From UBA11869 sp964544965 (lineage in GTDB: Bacteria > Pseudomonadota > Gammaproteobacteria > Eutrophobiales > Eutrophobiaceae): a stretch of 27,595 nucleotides of DNA. Positions 9,472 through 17,711 of this stretch are shown piece by piece. A program made the position numbers and the translations under genes. Every line of letters starts with the position of its first letter. Position 1 is the stretch's first letter. The stretch is from positions 1 to 27,595 of the forward strand of contig CAZJED010000016.1 of NCBI GenBank assembly GCA_964544965.1, read 5' to 3'. The notes under the pieces are model-generated. The model saw only the letters and a list, made by a program, of their open reading frames with translations. It was not told the origin of the DNA and ran no database searches.

Positions 9472-11715
9472 ATGAAGCTTTTCAAAAACAGGCTAGCCGT
9501 ATTATTCGGCGTTATATCTCTACCGTACAATATTTTTGCGGTAGAGTTGGGTGGCGAATACACCTCTTTAATTTGTCCGCAAGCACTCGATATTCCGGAA
9601 AGACCCTTTGTTGACGTCGAGCTAACCAACGGTGACACATATATATCTGGCGATAATGCAGACCTAGTTGAAGGTGGTATATCAATACTTCAAGGTAATG
9701 CTGAAATCAAACGAGATTCTCAACAAATAAAAGCCGACACCATAAAATATAATCAGCCGAACGACAGCGCAAAACTTGATGGCAATGTCAATTATTGGGA
9801 TGAAGGATTATATCTAAGAAGTAAAAAAGCAAACTTAAAATTGGAAAATGGAAGCGGGGAATTTGAGGATGCAAATTATATCTTAGTGGATAGTCGCGGC
9901 AAAGGAACTGCGAAAAAACTTTTTGTCGATGTTGGGACTCTCACGGAATTAGAGGAAGTAAATCACACAACCTGTTCTCCAGAAGAACAATTTTGGCATC
10001 TCACCGCAGATAAAATTTCTCTTGATCATGAAAAAAACTGGGGGAAGGCTCGAAATGTATTGGTAAAAATTAAGAACATTCCAGTTTTTTATTCGCCCTA
10101 TATGTCTTTCCCATTAAGCAAGGAACGCAAATCAGGTTTTCTTGCTCCGGGGTATGGGGCAACAAACAGAATGGGTGTTGAGTTCAGGACGCCCTATTAC
10201 TGGAATATCAGCCCTAACATGGATGCAACAATAACTCCTCGTTTCTTATCAGACACTGGTATTATGGCGATGGGTGAATACCGTTATCTATTTCCGCGAA
10301 GTAGCGGTGAAATTGATTTTGAATACTTACCAAGTGATAGTAATCGAGAGGATAATCACAGAAATTTATTTCATATCACCCATCAACAATCATTTTCTGA
10401 TGCTGGTAATTTCTTCTTTACTTATAATAGAGTATCAGACAAATTTTATTTCGAAGATTTTGGTAGCCAATTAAGTAATACGAGCACTCGTTTTTTACAA
10501 CGTCGCGCTGAAGTAAGCTATAGCGGAGACAAATGGGATGTCACTACACGTATTCAAGATTATCAGACTGTAGATCGAAGTATTGCGGCTAAATCTCGCC
10601 CTTATAAACGCTTACCGCAAATATTATTTAATTACAATTCACCCCGAGAATACAGACAATTAAATTTTGGTTTAAAAACTGATTTTGCGTACTTTGAACG
10701 TGGAGATAATGCAAGTTTTAGTGATAATGTTAATGGTGCCCGATTAAGTATCAGGCCTTTTCTCAAATATCCTGTAAGAAATATTGCAAGCTACATTGAA
10801 CCTAAATTTAGCTTAGATTATACGCAATATAATCTCGATAATTCGACATTATTCAGTGATAGTCCAAACAGAATTTTACCTATTTTTAGTTTGGATAGTG
10901 GAATTTTTCTTGAAAAAGAAACGAGTCTTTTAGGTAAAAATTTTTTACAAACACTAGAACCAAGATTATTTTATCTTTATATTCCCAATGAAAATCAATC
11001 GGACTTACCCATATTTGATACCGGTCAGTTTGATTTTTCTTTTGAACAGCTATTCAGAGAAAATCGCTTTAGTGGACATGATAGGTTAGGAGATGCAAAC
11101 CAAGTAACTCTCGCAGTTACATCTCATCTGATAAACCAAAGCAACGGCAAAAATTACGGTCGTCTCAGTTTAGGCCAGATATTTTATTTTCGTGACCGTA
11201 AAGTAACAACGCCTTCTCTTGGCATTCGAGATGAATTTAGTTCTGCCATTATCGCTGAAATTGACACGCGAATTATCCCCGATTGGGTAATTGGAGGAGA
11301 CATGCAGTGGGATCCAAACATTAGCAATGGAACAGAAAAGGTTACTGCACATGCTATTTATAACCCGATGCCAGGAAAAATAATAAACTTAGCTTATCGT
11401 GTCAGACGCGACACAACAGATATTGAACAAAGTGATATTTCATTTCGATGGCCGTTTAACCGACAATGGAGTGCTGTTGGTCGCTGGAATTATGCTGTCC
11501 CTGAGGGGCGTTCATTGGAACTTTTTGGCGGAATTGAATATGAGAGTTGCTGCTGGGCGTTACGAGCAGTTGGAAGACGTTTCTTAACAGATATTAATGG
11601 TGAGTTTGATACCGGTATATTTTTACAATTAGAATTGAAGGGACTTGCTGGAGTAGGCAAAAAGACTGTCAATTTTTTAAGAGAACAAATTCCTGGTTAT
11701 CAAAGTGGGTTCTAA
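9472..11715 (+). CDS. lptD: LPS-assembly outer-membrane protein LptD
   Basis: Beta-barrel that, with lipoprotein LptE, inserts lipopolysaccharide into the outer leaflet. The chosen ATG at 9472 gives 747 residues starting with a good signal peptide (MKLFKNRLAVLFGVISLPYNIFA). The frame extends to a TTG at 9403, but that would bury the signal sequence behind 23 non-hydrophobic residues. The N-terminal OstA/LptA-like jellyroll spans about 50-180 (GGISILQGNAEIKRDSQQIK). The rest is barrel. All four cysteines that form the interdomain disulfides in E. coli are present: C35, C168 and the pair C693-C694 (YESCCWALR), implying a DsbA-dependent maturation. First gene of lptD-surA-pdxA-rsmA. Confidence 0.96.
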   Translation: MKLFKNRLAVLFGVISLPYNIFAVELGGEYTSLICPQALDIPERPFVDVELTNGDTYISGDNADLVEGGISILQGNAEIKRDSQQIKADTIKYNQPNDSAKLDGNVNYWDEGLYLRSKKANLKLENGSGEFEDANYILVDSRGKGTAKKLFVDVGTLTELEEVNHTTCSPEEQFWHLTADKISLDHEKNWGKARNVLVKIKNIPVFYSPYMSFPLSKERKSGFLAPGYGATNRMGVEFRTPYYWNISPNMDATITPRFLSDTGIMAMGEYRYLFPRSSGEIDFEYLPSDSNREDNHRNLFHITHQQSFSDAGNFFFTYNRVSDKFYFEDFGSQLSNTSTRFLQRRAEVSYSGDKWDVTTRIQDYQTVDRSIAAKSRPYKRLPQILFNYNSPREYRQLNFGLKTDFAYFERGDNASFSDNVNGARLSIRPFLKYPVRNIASYIEPKFSLDYTQYNLDNSTLFSDSPNRILPIFSLDSGIFLEKETSLLGKNFLQTLEPRLFYLYIPNENQSDLPIFDTGQFDFSFEQLFRENRFSGHDRLGDANQVTLAVTSHLINQSNGKNYGRLSLGQIFYFRDRKVTTPSLGIRDEFSSAIIAEIDTRIIPDWVIGGDMQWDPNISNGTEKVTAHAIYNPMPGKIINLAYRVRRDTTDIEQSDISFRWPFNRQWSAVGRWNYAVPEGRSLELFGGIEYESCCWALRAVGRRFLTDINGEFDTGIFLQLELKGLAGVGKKTVNFLREQIPGYQSGF

Positions 11716-13015
11716 CTTCTTGAAAAAACAACCCCGACATTTAATGTTGGGGTTCATTATCCTATCGCTAGTACAAACATTTGCACATTCTTATGTACCA
11801 CTTGATCGAATTGTCGCAGTTGTCAATGAAGATGTCATTATGGAAAGTGAACTCAACAAAAAAATGCAAATGGTAAATGAACAAATAAAACAACAAGGAA
11901 CAACTCCACCTCCTGCATCTATCTTTAAGCGTCAAATATTAAATAACCTCATACAGAACCGTATCCAACTACAGCTTGCCAAAAGAATCGGGATTAGAGT
12001 TAATGATGAAAATTTAAACGGGACAATAAGTAATATTGCAGCAGAAAGTCAGGTTACACTTGAACAATTCAGAAACATACTCGAAAAAGATGGTTACAAC
12101 TATGAAGAATTTAGGGAAAATATACGTAACGAAATTACAATAACGCAGTTACGAAAAAGACAAGTTACAAATCGAATTGTTGTTTCTGAAAAAGAAATTG
12201 ATAATTTTTTAACTAACGAAGATTCTCAAAATATATTTCAAACTGAAATACGTCTTTCACATATATTGCTCGCATTGCCACAGACAGCTACCGAAAATGA
12301 AATTGCACAAATAAAACAAGTGGCTTCAAAAATAAGAGAAGATCTAATTGCGGGCGCAGATTTTACTGAAATTGCAAAAACCGCGTCTGATGGAAGTAAT
12401 GCAAAAACAGGAGGTGATTTAGGTTGGCGTAAAGCTGATGATATACCAACGCTATTTCAAGATTATATTCCGGATATGAAAATTGGGGACATTAGTGAAC
12501 TGATTCAAAGTCCAAGCGGTTTTCATATTATAAAAATTTCTAATCTAAAAGATATGGAAAAAAATATAGTAGAGCAAACCCACGCGAGACATATTCTCGT
12601 TAAAACAAATGAACTAAGAACAGATAAAAAATCGAAAGAAAAACTAGACCAATTAAAACTTCGAATTGACAATGGAGATGATTTTGGATTATTGGCAAAA
12701 GGAAACTCTGATGATTCAATGAGCGCTATTGATGGTGGCGATCTTGGTTGGGCATCACCAGGTGAACTGGTTCCAGAATTTCAACGCATATTAGATAACT
12801 TGAAGATAAATGGAATTAGTGAACCATTCAAGACGAGATTTGGGTGGCATATTGCTCAGGTTCTTGGGAGGCGTAACTATGATAATACAGAAAGCGTGAA
12901 ACGCGCCAGAGCAAGGACAATAATTGGTGATCGAAAACTAAATGAAGCTCTACAAAATTGGAATAGACAACTGCTAGATGAAGCGTACGTTGAATACCGC
13001 TTAGATGACATCTAA
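11705..13015 (+). CDS. surA: Periplasmic chaperone / peptidyl-prolyl isomerase SurA
   Basis: Escorts unfolded outer-membrane proteins, LptD among them, across the periplasm. 436 residues from a GTG at 11705 that overlaps the lptD end by 11 bases. A TTG at 11720 and an ATG at 11744 are alternative starts. All give a signal sequence (core LMLGFIILSLVQTFAHS). The SurA N-domain begins LDRIVAVVNEDVIMESEL, immediately after the signal. Two parvulin domains follow: about residues 175-280 (LSHILLALP, GGDLGWRKADDIP) and 290-390 (ARHILVKTN, GGDLGWASPGELVPEF). A short C-terminal helix completes the core. The overlap indicates translational coupling to its client lptD. Confidence 0.96.
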   Translation: MGSNFLKKQPRHLMLGFIILSLVQTFAHSYVPLDRIVAVVNEDVIMESELNKKMQMVNEQIKQQGTTPPPASIFKRQILNNLIQNRIQLQLAKRIGIRVNDENLNGTISNIAAESQVTLEQFRNILEKDGYNYEEFRENIRNEITITQLRKRQVTNRIVVSEKEIDNFLTNEDSQNIFQTEIRLSHILLALPQTATENEIAQIKQVASKIREDLIAGADFTEIAKTASDGSNAKTGGDLGWRKADDIPTLFQDYIPDMKIGDISELIQSPSGFHIIKISNLKDMEKNIVEQTHARHILVKTNELRTDKKSKEKLDQLKLRIDNGDDFGLLAKGNSDDSMSAIDGGDLGWASPGELVPEFQRILDNLKINGISEPFKTRFGWHIAQVLGRRNYDNTESVKRARARTIIGDRKLNEALQNWNRQLLDEAYVEYRLDDI

Positions 13016-14045
13016 AAAAAATAAATCCCGTATTTTATTAACATCAGGAGAGCCTGCTGGTATCGGTCCAGATTTAATAGTGAAACTATCGCAAATAAAT
13101 CACGATTACGATATAACTATCATTGGCGATCCAGAACTATTAAACAAACGTGCAAAATTACTATCAATACCTGTAGATATCGAGATTGTCTCTGAAAATA
13201 ATATTTCTAATGAAATAACCAGTAAAAAAACTTTAAAGATATTGCCAATAAAATTAAATGTTGATAGCAAGCCGGGTATATTAGATGTAAAAAATGTAGA
13301 TTACGTTATTAAAATGTTAGATATAGCTTGTAAATGCTGTATTAACAATAAATTTGATGCGCTTATTACAACGCCCATACAAAAATCAATTATTAATGAT
13401 GCTGGAATAAGATTTAGTGGTCATACAGAATATCTGGCAAAAATATGTAACGTTGACTTACCTGTTATGCTGCTGGCCTGTCAAAATCTTAGGATAGCAC
13501 TTGTCACAACTCATTTACCTCTAATTGATGTGCCTAAAACTATCTCAAATAATGGCCGAATTAAAAAAGTAATTAATCTTGTTATTGAAGAAATGAAAAG
13601 TAAATTCTGTATTGAACGTCCAAGAGTTGCTGTTTGTGGTTTAAATCCACATGCAGGAGAAGATGGATATCTAGGAAATGAGGAAAAAAAACTTATTGCG
13701 CCTGTTATTGATGAATTTATTAAAATGGGTCATAACATATCAGGGCCTGTTCCTGCTGATACCGCCTTTGTGGAAGAAAAAAGAAAAAAGACAGATGTAT
13801 ACATCACTATGTATCATGATCAAGGATTACCAGTACTAAAAACGTTTGGGTTTGGGGATGCTGTTAATATAACTCTTGGATTGCCAATAATCAGAACTTC
13901 AGTTGACCATGGAACTGCTCTCAAAATTGCTGGAACAGGTAAAGCTGAATGTAGTAGTTTACTAGCCGCTATAAGTATGGCAGATAAAATGATAAAAAAT
14001 GATTATGAGTATAAAAACTTATCAGATGTAACTGCATCACTGTAA
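13005..14045 (+). CDS. pdxA: 4-hydroxythreonine-4-phosphate dehydrogenase
   Basis: NAD-dependent oxidation of 4-phosphohydroxy-L-threonine in the DXP-dependent pyridoxal 5'-phosphate pathway. 346 residues. The motif TSGEPAGIGPDL is at the N-terminus. The metal-binding histidines of the family are visible in TTHLPL, GLNPHAGEDGYLGNEE and MYHDQGLPVLK. The C-terminal RTSVDHGTALKIAGTGKAE is diagnostic. The ATG overlaps the end of surA by 11 bases (ATGACATCTAA contains both signals), and rsmA follows after 11 bases, so all are one transcript. The order surA-pdxA-rsmA is the same as in E. coli. Confidence 0.97.
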   Translation: MTSKKNKSRILLTSGEPAGIGPDLIVKLSQINHDYDITIIGDPELLNKRAKLLSIPVDIEIVSENNISNEITSKKTLKILPIKLNVDSKPGILDVKNVDYVIKMLDIACKCCINNKFDALITTPIQKSIINDAGIRFSGHTEYLAKICNVDLPVMLLACQNLRIALVTTHLPLIDVPKTISNNGRIKKVINLVIEEMKSKFCIERPRVAVCGLNPHAGEDGYLGNEEKKLIAPVIDEFIKMGHNISGPVPADTAFVEEKRKKTDVYITMYHDQGLPVLKTFGFGDAVNITLGLPIIRTSVDHGTALKIAGTGKAECSSLLAAISMADKMIKNDYEYKNLSDVTASL

Positions 14046-14056
14046 CAACAAAATAA

Positions 14057-14848
14057 ATGCAAACTGATTTACATCATATCAGAAAAAGATTTAGTCAAAA
14101 CTTTCTAGAAGACCAAAGTGTAATTGAAAATATTGTTAATATTATAAATCCACAAAAAAATGATCATATTATTGAAATTGGCCCCGGAAAAGGAGCCTTA
14201 ACAATACCAATTTTTAATAATGTCAAAAAATTAAATGTCATTGAAATTGATAAAGATCTCGTAAAATTATTAAGAAGAAATATAGGTGATAAAAACCTGA
14301 TTATTCATGAGCATGATGCGCTGAAATTTGATTACTCAAAATTTAAACATTCAAATTTAAAACTTATTGGAAATCTGCCATATAACATAAGTACACCTCT
14401 TTTATTTCATCTTTTGTCATATAAAGACAAAATAAAAAATATGTTTTTTATGTTGCAAAAAGAGGTTGTCGAACGTATTTGCGCGAAGCCAGGCACCAAA
14501 GAATACGGCCGCTTATCGGTAATGCTGCAATATTACTGCGATGTCGAATCAATGCTTATAATAAAACCAGAGGCTTTTTATCCAAGTCCAAAAGTTGATT
14601 CTTCAATAGTAAAAATTACGCCTCGACAAGAACCTAAATACCAGCTTTTTAATGAGGATTGTTTTGAGAAAATTGTAAAAGCAGCCTTTTCGCAAAGACG
14701 TAAAACTCTATATAACGGATTAAAAAAATATTTAGATGAAACTGATATTAAAAAAATTGGAATCCCCCAAAACGAACGCGCAGAGAAATTGGAAGTAGAA
14801 GATTTCGTGAAACTTTCAAATCTCTATTACCAGTCTAATATTGACTAG
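14057..14848 (+). CDS. rsmA: 16S rRNA (adenine1518-N6/adenine1519-N6)-dimethyltransferase
   Basis: Dimethylates two adjacent adenines in the 3' terminal hairpin of 16S rRNA, a late checkpoint of 30S assembly; loss gives kasugamycin resistance. 263 residues. The N-terminal RKRFSQNFLEDQSVI, the SAM-binding motif I (HIIEIGPGKGALT, residues about 36-48) and the catalytic NLPYNIS (about 105-111) are all intact. FYPSPKVDSSIVKI and the helical C-domain AAFSQRRKTLYNGLK follow. It is last in the lptD-surA-pdxA operon. In E. coli apaG and apaH come next; here they are 7.7 kb away. Confidence 0.97.
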   Translation: MQTDLHHIRKRFSQNFLEDQSVIENIVNIINPQKNDHIIEIGPGKGALTIPIFNNVKKLNVIEIDKDLVKLLRRNIGDKNLIIHEHDALKFDYSKFKHSNLKLIGNLPYNISTPLLFHLLSYKDKIKNMFFMLQKEVVERICAKPGTKEYGRLSVMLQYYCDVESMLIIKPEAFYPSPKVDSSIVKITPRQEPKYQLFNEDCFEKIVKAAFSQRRKTLYNGLKKYLDETDIKKIGIPQNERAEKLEVEDFVKLSNLYYQSNID

Positions 14849-14861
14849 TTATTGGTCAATA
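14839..14861 (+). terminator. Possible weak terminator hairpin at the end of rsmA
   Basis: Inverted repeat TATTGAC / GTCAATA (14839-14845 and 14855-14861) with a 9-base loop. It spans the rsmA stop codon and is followed a few bases later by a T-rich stretch (14869-14876). The stem is AT-rich and the T run does not directly abut it, so efficient termination is doubtful. It does lie where the operon would be expected to end. Confidence 0.3.
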
Positions 14862-14954
14862 GTAAGGTTATTTTTTAATAATTATAGTTTCTGATTCTTT
14901 GTCTATTTGTTTATACTCACAATCACCAAAATTAAAATTGAATAAATTAGAATC

Positions 14955-15473
14955 TTGAGATCTTTAGTATTAAATTTAATATCAAAAATTGATTCGTTTA
15001 CGGAATATACGGGTAAATGTATCTCATCACTTGTTATTGTTTTGGTGATATTGGTCGGTTTCGACGTATCAATGCGTTACTTGTTTAATAGTGGATCGAT
15101 TGCTATTCAAGAACTCGAATGGCATATATTCTCAATTATTTTTCTTTTAGGTTCCGCATATACATTAAAACATAACGAGCATGTCAGGCTTGATATCTTA
15201 TACAACAGTAAATTAGTAAGTGAAAAAATGCGTGTTTGGTTTGATATATTAGGCGGATTACTAATTCTTTTACCTTTTTGTCTTCTCATCATTATCAGTG
15301 CATGGCCTTTTGTAATGCAAGCCTATACTCATGGCGAGATATCGCCTGATCCAGGAGGATTATCTAGCCGTTGGCTTATTAAAGCTGCTATCCCCATTGG
15401 TTTTTTTATGTTATTAATCCAAGGTATTTCTGAACTCCTAAAAAAAGTTCTTCTAGTATTGGAGAAAGACTAA
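14955..15473 (+). CDS. TRAP transporter small membrane subunit (DctQ-like)
   Basis: Small integral membrane component of a tripartite ATP-independent periplasmic transporter, which takes up organic acids using a sodium gradient and a periplasmic binding protein. 172 residues with about four hydrophobic helices (near 25-45, 57-72, 95-117 and 142-160). The stretch QELEWHIFSIIFLLGSAYTLKHNEHVRLDILY matches the subfamily classed with mannitol/chloroaromatic-type TRAP systems (as I recall the COG4665 pattern). It starts at a TTG (14955); no ATG occurs before the first helix. The stop overlaps the start of dctM by one base (TAATG), implying coupling. No DctP gene is adjacent. Confidence 0.88.
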   Translation: MRSLVLNLISKIDSFTEYTGKCISSLVIVLVILVGFDVSMRYLFNSGSIAIQELEWHIFSIIFLLGSAYTLKHNEHVRLDILYNSKLVSEKMRVWFDILGGLLILLPFCLLIIISAWPFVMQAYTHGEISPDPGGLSSRWLIKAAIPIGFFMLLIQGISELLKKVLLVLEKD

Positions 15474-16786
15474 TGACATTCGTCATTATTTTAATGTTTC
15501 TTTCTCTAATGCTTTTGTTGCTACTTGGATATCCCGTTGCTTTTACATCGGGATTTATCGCTCTAGTGTTTGGTGTTATTTTTCTTGGCATTGATTTTTT
15601 CACTCTATTGCCCCTTCGTATTTGGGGAATCCTGACTAATTTTACTTTGCTTGCAGTCCCGCTATTTATTTTTATGGGAGTTATATTGGATCGTTCAGGA
15701 ATAGCGGAAGATTTACTAGAGGCAATGGGGAAATTATCTGGAAAACTAAATGGAGGTTTGGCACTTTCAGTTGTAATTGTTGGGGCAATGCTAGCGGCAA
15801 CGACCGGTGTTGTTGGTGCAACAGTTGTTACAATGGGAATTATTGCTTTACCAACAATGCTTAAACATAATTATTCAGCATCGCTGGCATCTGGGACAAT
15901 TGCTGCTTCTGGTACATTAGGACAAATCATACCGCCAAGCATTATTTTAATACTCCTAGGCGATGTAATGGGTGTTCCTGTTGGCCGTTTATTTGTTGGT
16001 TCAATTATTCCAGGACTACTTTTGGTAACTTTCTTTATGTTATATATACTTTTTTACTCTTGGTATAGGCCAAGTGTAGCGCCAGCATTCAACTTAAAAA
16101 ACAATAGCTTTAATTTTTACCAACTCTTGAGCACTGCTATACCCCCTTTATTATTAATAATTACAGTGCTTGGTTCTATATTTCTTGGTATTGCAACACC
16201 AACTGAATCTGCTTCTGTCGGTGCCATCGGAGCTTTAATACTTGCTGCTTGCCACAAAAGATTAAATCTAAAAAATCTTCATGAATCTATGCAGCATACA
16301 ACGAAACTTACGAGCATGGTCTTTATGATTTTAATTGGTGCGACAGCTTTTGGACTTGTTTTTAGGGGGATTGGCGGAGACAAGCTAGTATTAGATGTAA
16401 TGTCTAATTTACCTGCTGGTGTATGGGGTTTTTTATTTATTAGTATGTTGCTCATTTTTATTCTTGGTTTTTTTCTCGATTTCTTACAAATCTGTTTTAT
16501 TGTGATACCGATACTTGTGCCAATCGCAACTCAATTTGAAATTGATTTATTATGGTTTGCAGTATTAATTGCAATAAACTTGCAAACATCTTTTTTAACG
16601 CCGCCTTTTGGATTCTCACTATTTTATTTAAAAGCTGTTGCCCCAGCCAATGTTCGGATTCAAGATATTTATTCAGGAATTATCCCATTTGTAATTCTGC
16701 AACTAATAACGATAATGTTACTAATATTTTTGCCTGATCTAATTACATGGCTACCCGATCTTATGGATAAAATTCACGGACTTTAG
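15473..16786 (+). CDS. TRAP transporter large membrane subunit (DctM-like)
   Basis: Multi-helix (about 12 segments) transport subunit of the TRAP system. 437 residues. Typical signatures are LLAVPLFIFMGVILDRSGIAEDLL (about residues 60-83), GATVVTMGIIALPTML, and SGTIAASGTLGQIIPPSI with the family's helical hairpin glycines and prolines. A second pseudo-repeat contains ATPTESASVGAIGAL, and the C-terminal part has TSFLTPPFGFSLFYLK. The ATG at 15473 has a Shine-Dalgarno GGAG 8 bases upstream. The pattern resembles the large subunit of mannitol/chloroaromatic TRAP transporters (COG4664-like), which suggests 2-oxoacid or aromatic acid substrates, but the substrate is set by the missing binding protein. 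It converges with aroE. Confidence 0.93.
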   Translation: MTFVIILMFLSLMLLLLLGYPVAFTSGFIALVFGVIFLGIDFFTLLPLRIWGILTNFTLLAVPLFIFMGVILDRSGIAEDLLEAMGKLSGKLNGGLALSVVIVGAMLAATTGVVGATVVTMGIIALPTMLKHNYSASLASGTIAASGTLGQIIPPSIILILLGDVMGVPVGRLFVGSIIPGLLLVTFFMLYILFYSWYRPSVAPAFNLKNNSFNFYQLLSTAIPPLLLIITVLGSIFLGIATPTESASVGAIGALILAACHKRLNLKNLHESMQHTTKLTSMVFMILIGATAFGLVFRGIGGDKLVLDVMSNLPAGVWGFLFISMLLIFILGFFLDFLQICFIVIPILVPIATQFEIDLLWFAVLIAINLQTSFLTPPFGFSLFYLKAVAPANVRIQDIYSGIIPFVILQLITIMLLIFLPDLITWLPDLMDKIHGL

Positions 16787-16820
16787 AATTTAGTTTTGAT
16801 ATAAACTGATTGACTAACTA

Positions 16821-17669
16821 TTATTTAGAATCTCTTAAAACTTTTATTACTGATTTGGTGTCTGGTTTGTTGCCATGCCAAAACATAAATGATTCAGCCG
16901 CCTGCTCAACTAACATACCCAAACCATCAACAGCTTCTAAGGCGCCATTTTCAATAGCCCATTTTGTAAATATCGTTCCTTTATCGGAATACATTAAATC
17001 ATAACAAAAAGTGTTTTCTTTGATATTTCTCTTAGAAATAGGTGGAAGTTCCTCCAATAAACTTAGTGATGTTCCATTAATAATAATATCAAAGGGGTAA
17101 TTGGGAAGTTCGCTATAAGAATATGCCTTAATGTTAGATTTTTTATCAAATTTTCCTTCTAGTGCCTTTGCACGAGAAACTGTTCGATTTACCACAATTA
17201 TTTCTTTTGTCATTATATTTGATAGGCTCTCAAGGATTGATTTAACGGTACCGCCTGCGCCTAATATCAAAATTGATTTATCTTCTAATTGAATACTATG
17301 GTTACCAATTAAATCATTTAATAACCCCTGCCCATCTGTTGTATCCCCTTGTATATTCATTTTATCATCGAATAATATCGTGTTAACCGAACCAGATGTT
17401 TTCGCGCGCTGAGTTAATGTTGTGCATAATGAACAAACATCTTCCTTGAATGGAACTGTAATATTTAAACCTCTGCCGCCTTCTAAAAAAAATAATTCTA
17501 TATATGGCATTAGTTTATCAGTAGGTACCTTAATAGCATGGTACTCTAATGACACGCCTGTTTGCTTGGCAAATAATTTATGAATCTGAGGAGATTTACT
17601 GTGTTCGACAGGATTGCCGAAGACCGCATAATTTGCTACTGAATGATTATTAATAAGTTCGCTGACCAC
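16821..17669 (-). CDS. aroE: Shikimate dehydrogenase (NADP+)
   Basis: Reduces 3-dehydroshikimate to shikimate in aromatic amino-acid synthesis. 282 residues from a GTG at 17669; no ATG lies before the conserved NYAVFGNPVEHSKSPQIH (residues 13-30). The catalytic lysine is in LNITVPFKEDV and the catalytic aspartate in GDTTDGQGL. The NADP-binding loop reads ILGAGGTVKSIL, where GAGGAA is more usual, and is followed by VVNRTVSRAKAL; the NRT motif binds the 2'-phosphate in AroE and supports NADP use. The C-terminal DGLGMLVEQAAESFMFW is typical. It lies downstream of the cyclic-nucleotide/rhodanese gene by about 42 bases, perhaps on the same transcript. Confidence 0.95.
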   Translation of the reverse strand: MVSELINNHSVANYAVFGNPVEHSKSPQIHKLFAKQTGVSLEYHAIKVPTDKLMPYIELFFLEGGRGLNITVPFKEDVCSLCTTLTQRAKTSGSVNTILFDDKMNIQGDTTDGQGLLNDLIGNHSIQLEDKSILILGAGGTVKSILESLSNIMTKEIIVVNRTVSRAKALEGKFDKKSNIKAYSYSELPNYPFDIIINGTSLSLLEELPPISKRNIKENTFCYDLMYSDKGTIFTKWAIENGALEAVDGLGMLVEQAAESFMFWHGNKPDTKSVIKVLRDSK

Positions 17670-17711
17670 AACGAATTTTAATTAATGAATACCTGATTTG
17701 AAAGAAAAATA

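Noticed and set aside
16787..16820. Terminator between the convergent dctM and aroE genes (AGTTT / AAACT repeat)
   Set aside because: Only five AT-rich pairs and no T tract in either direction; not enough for a call.
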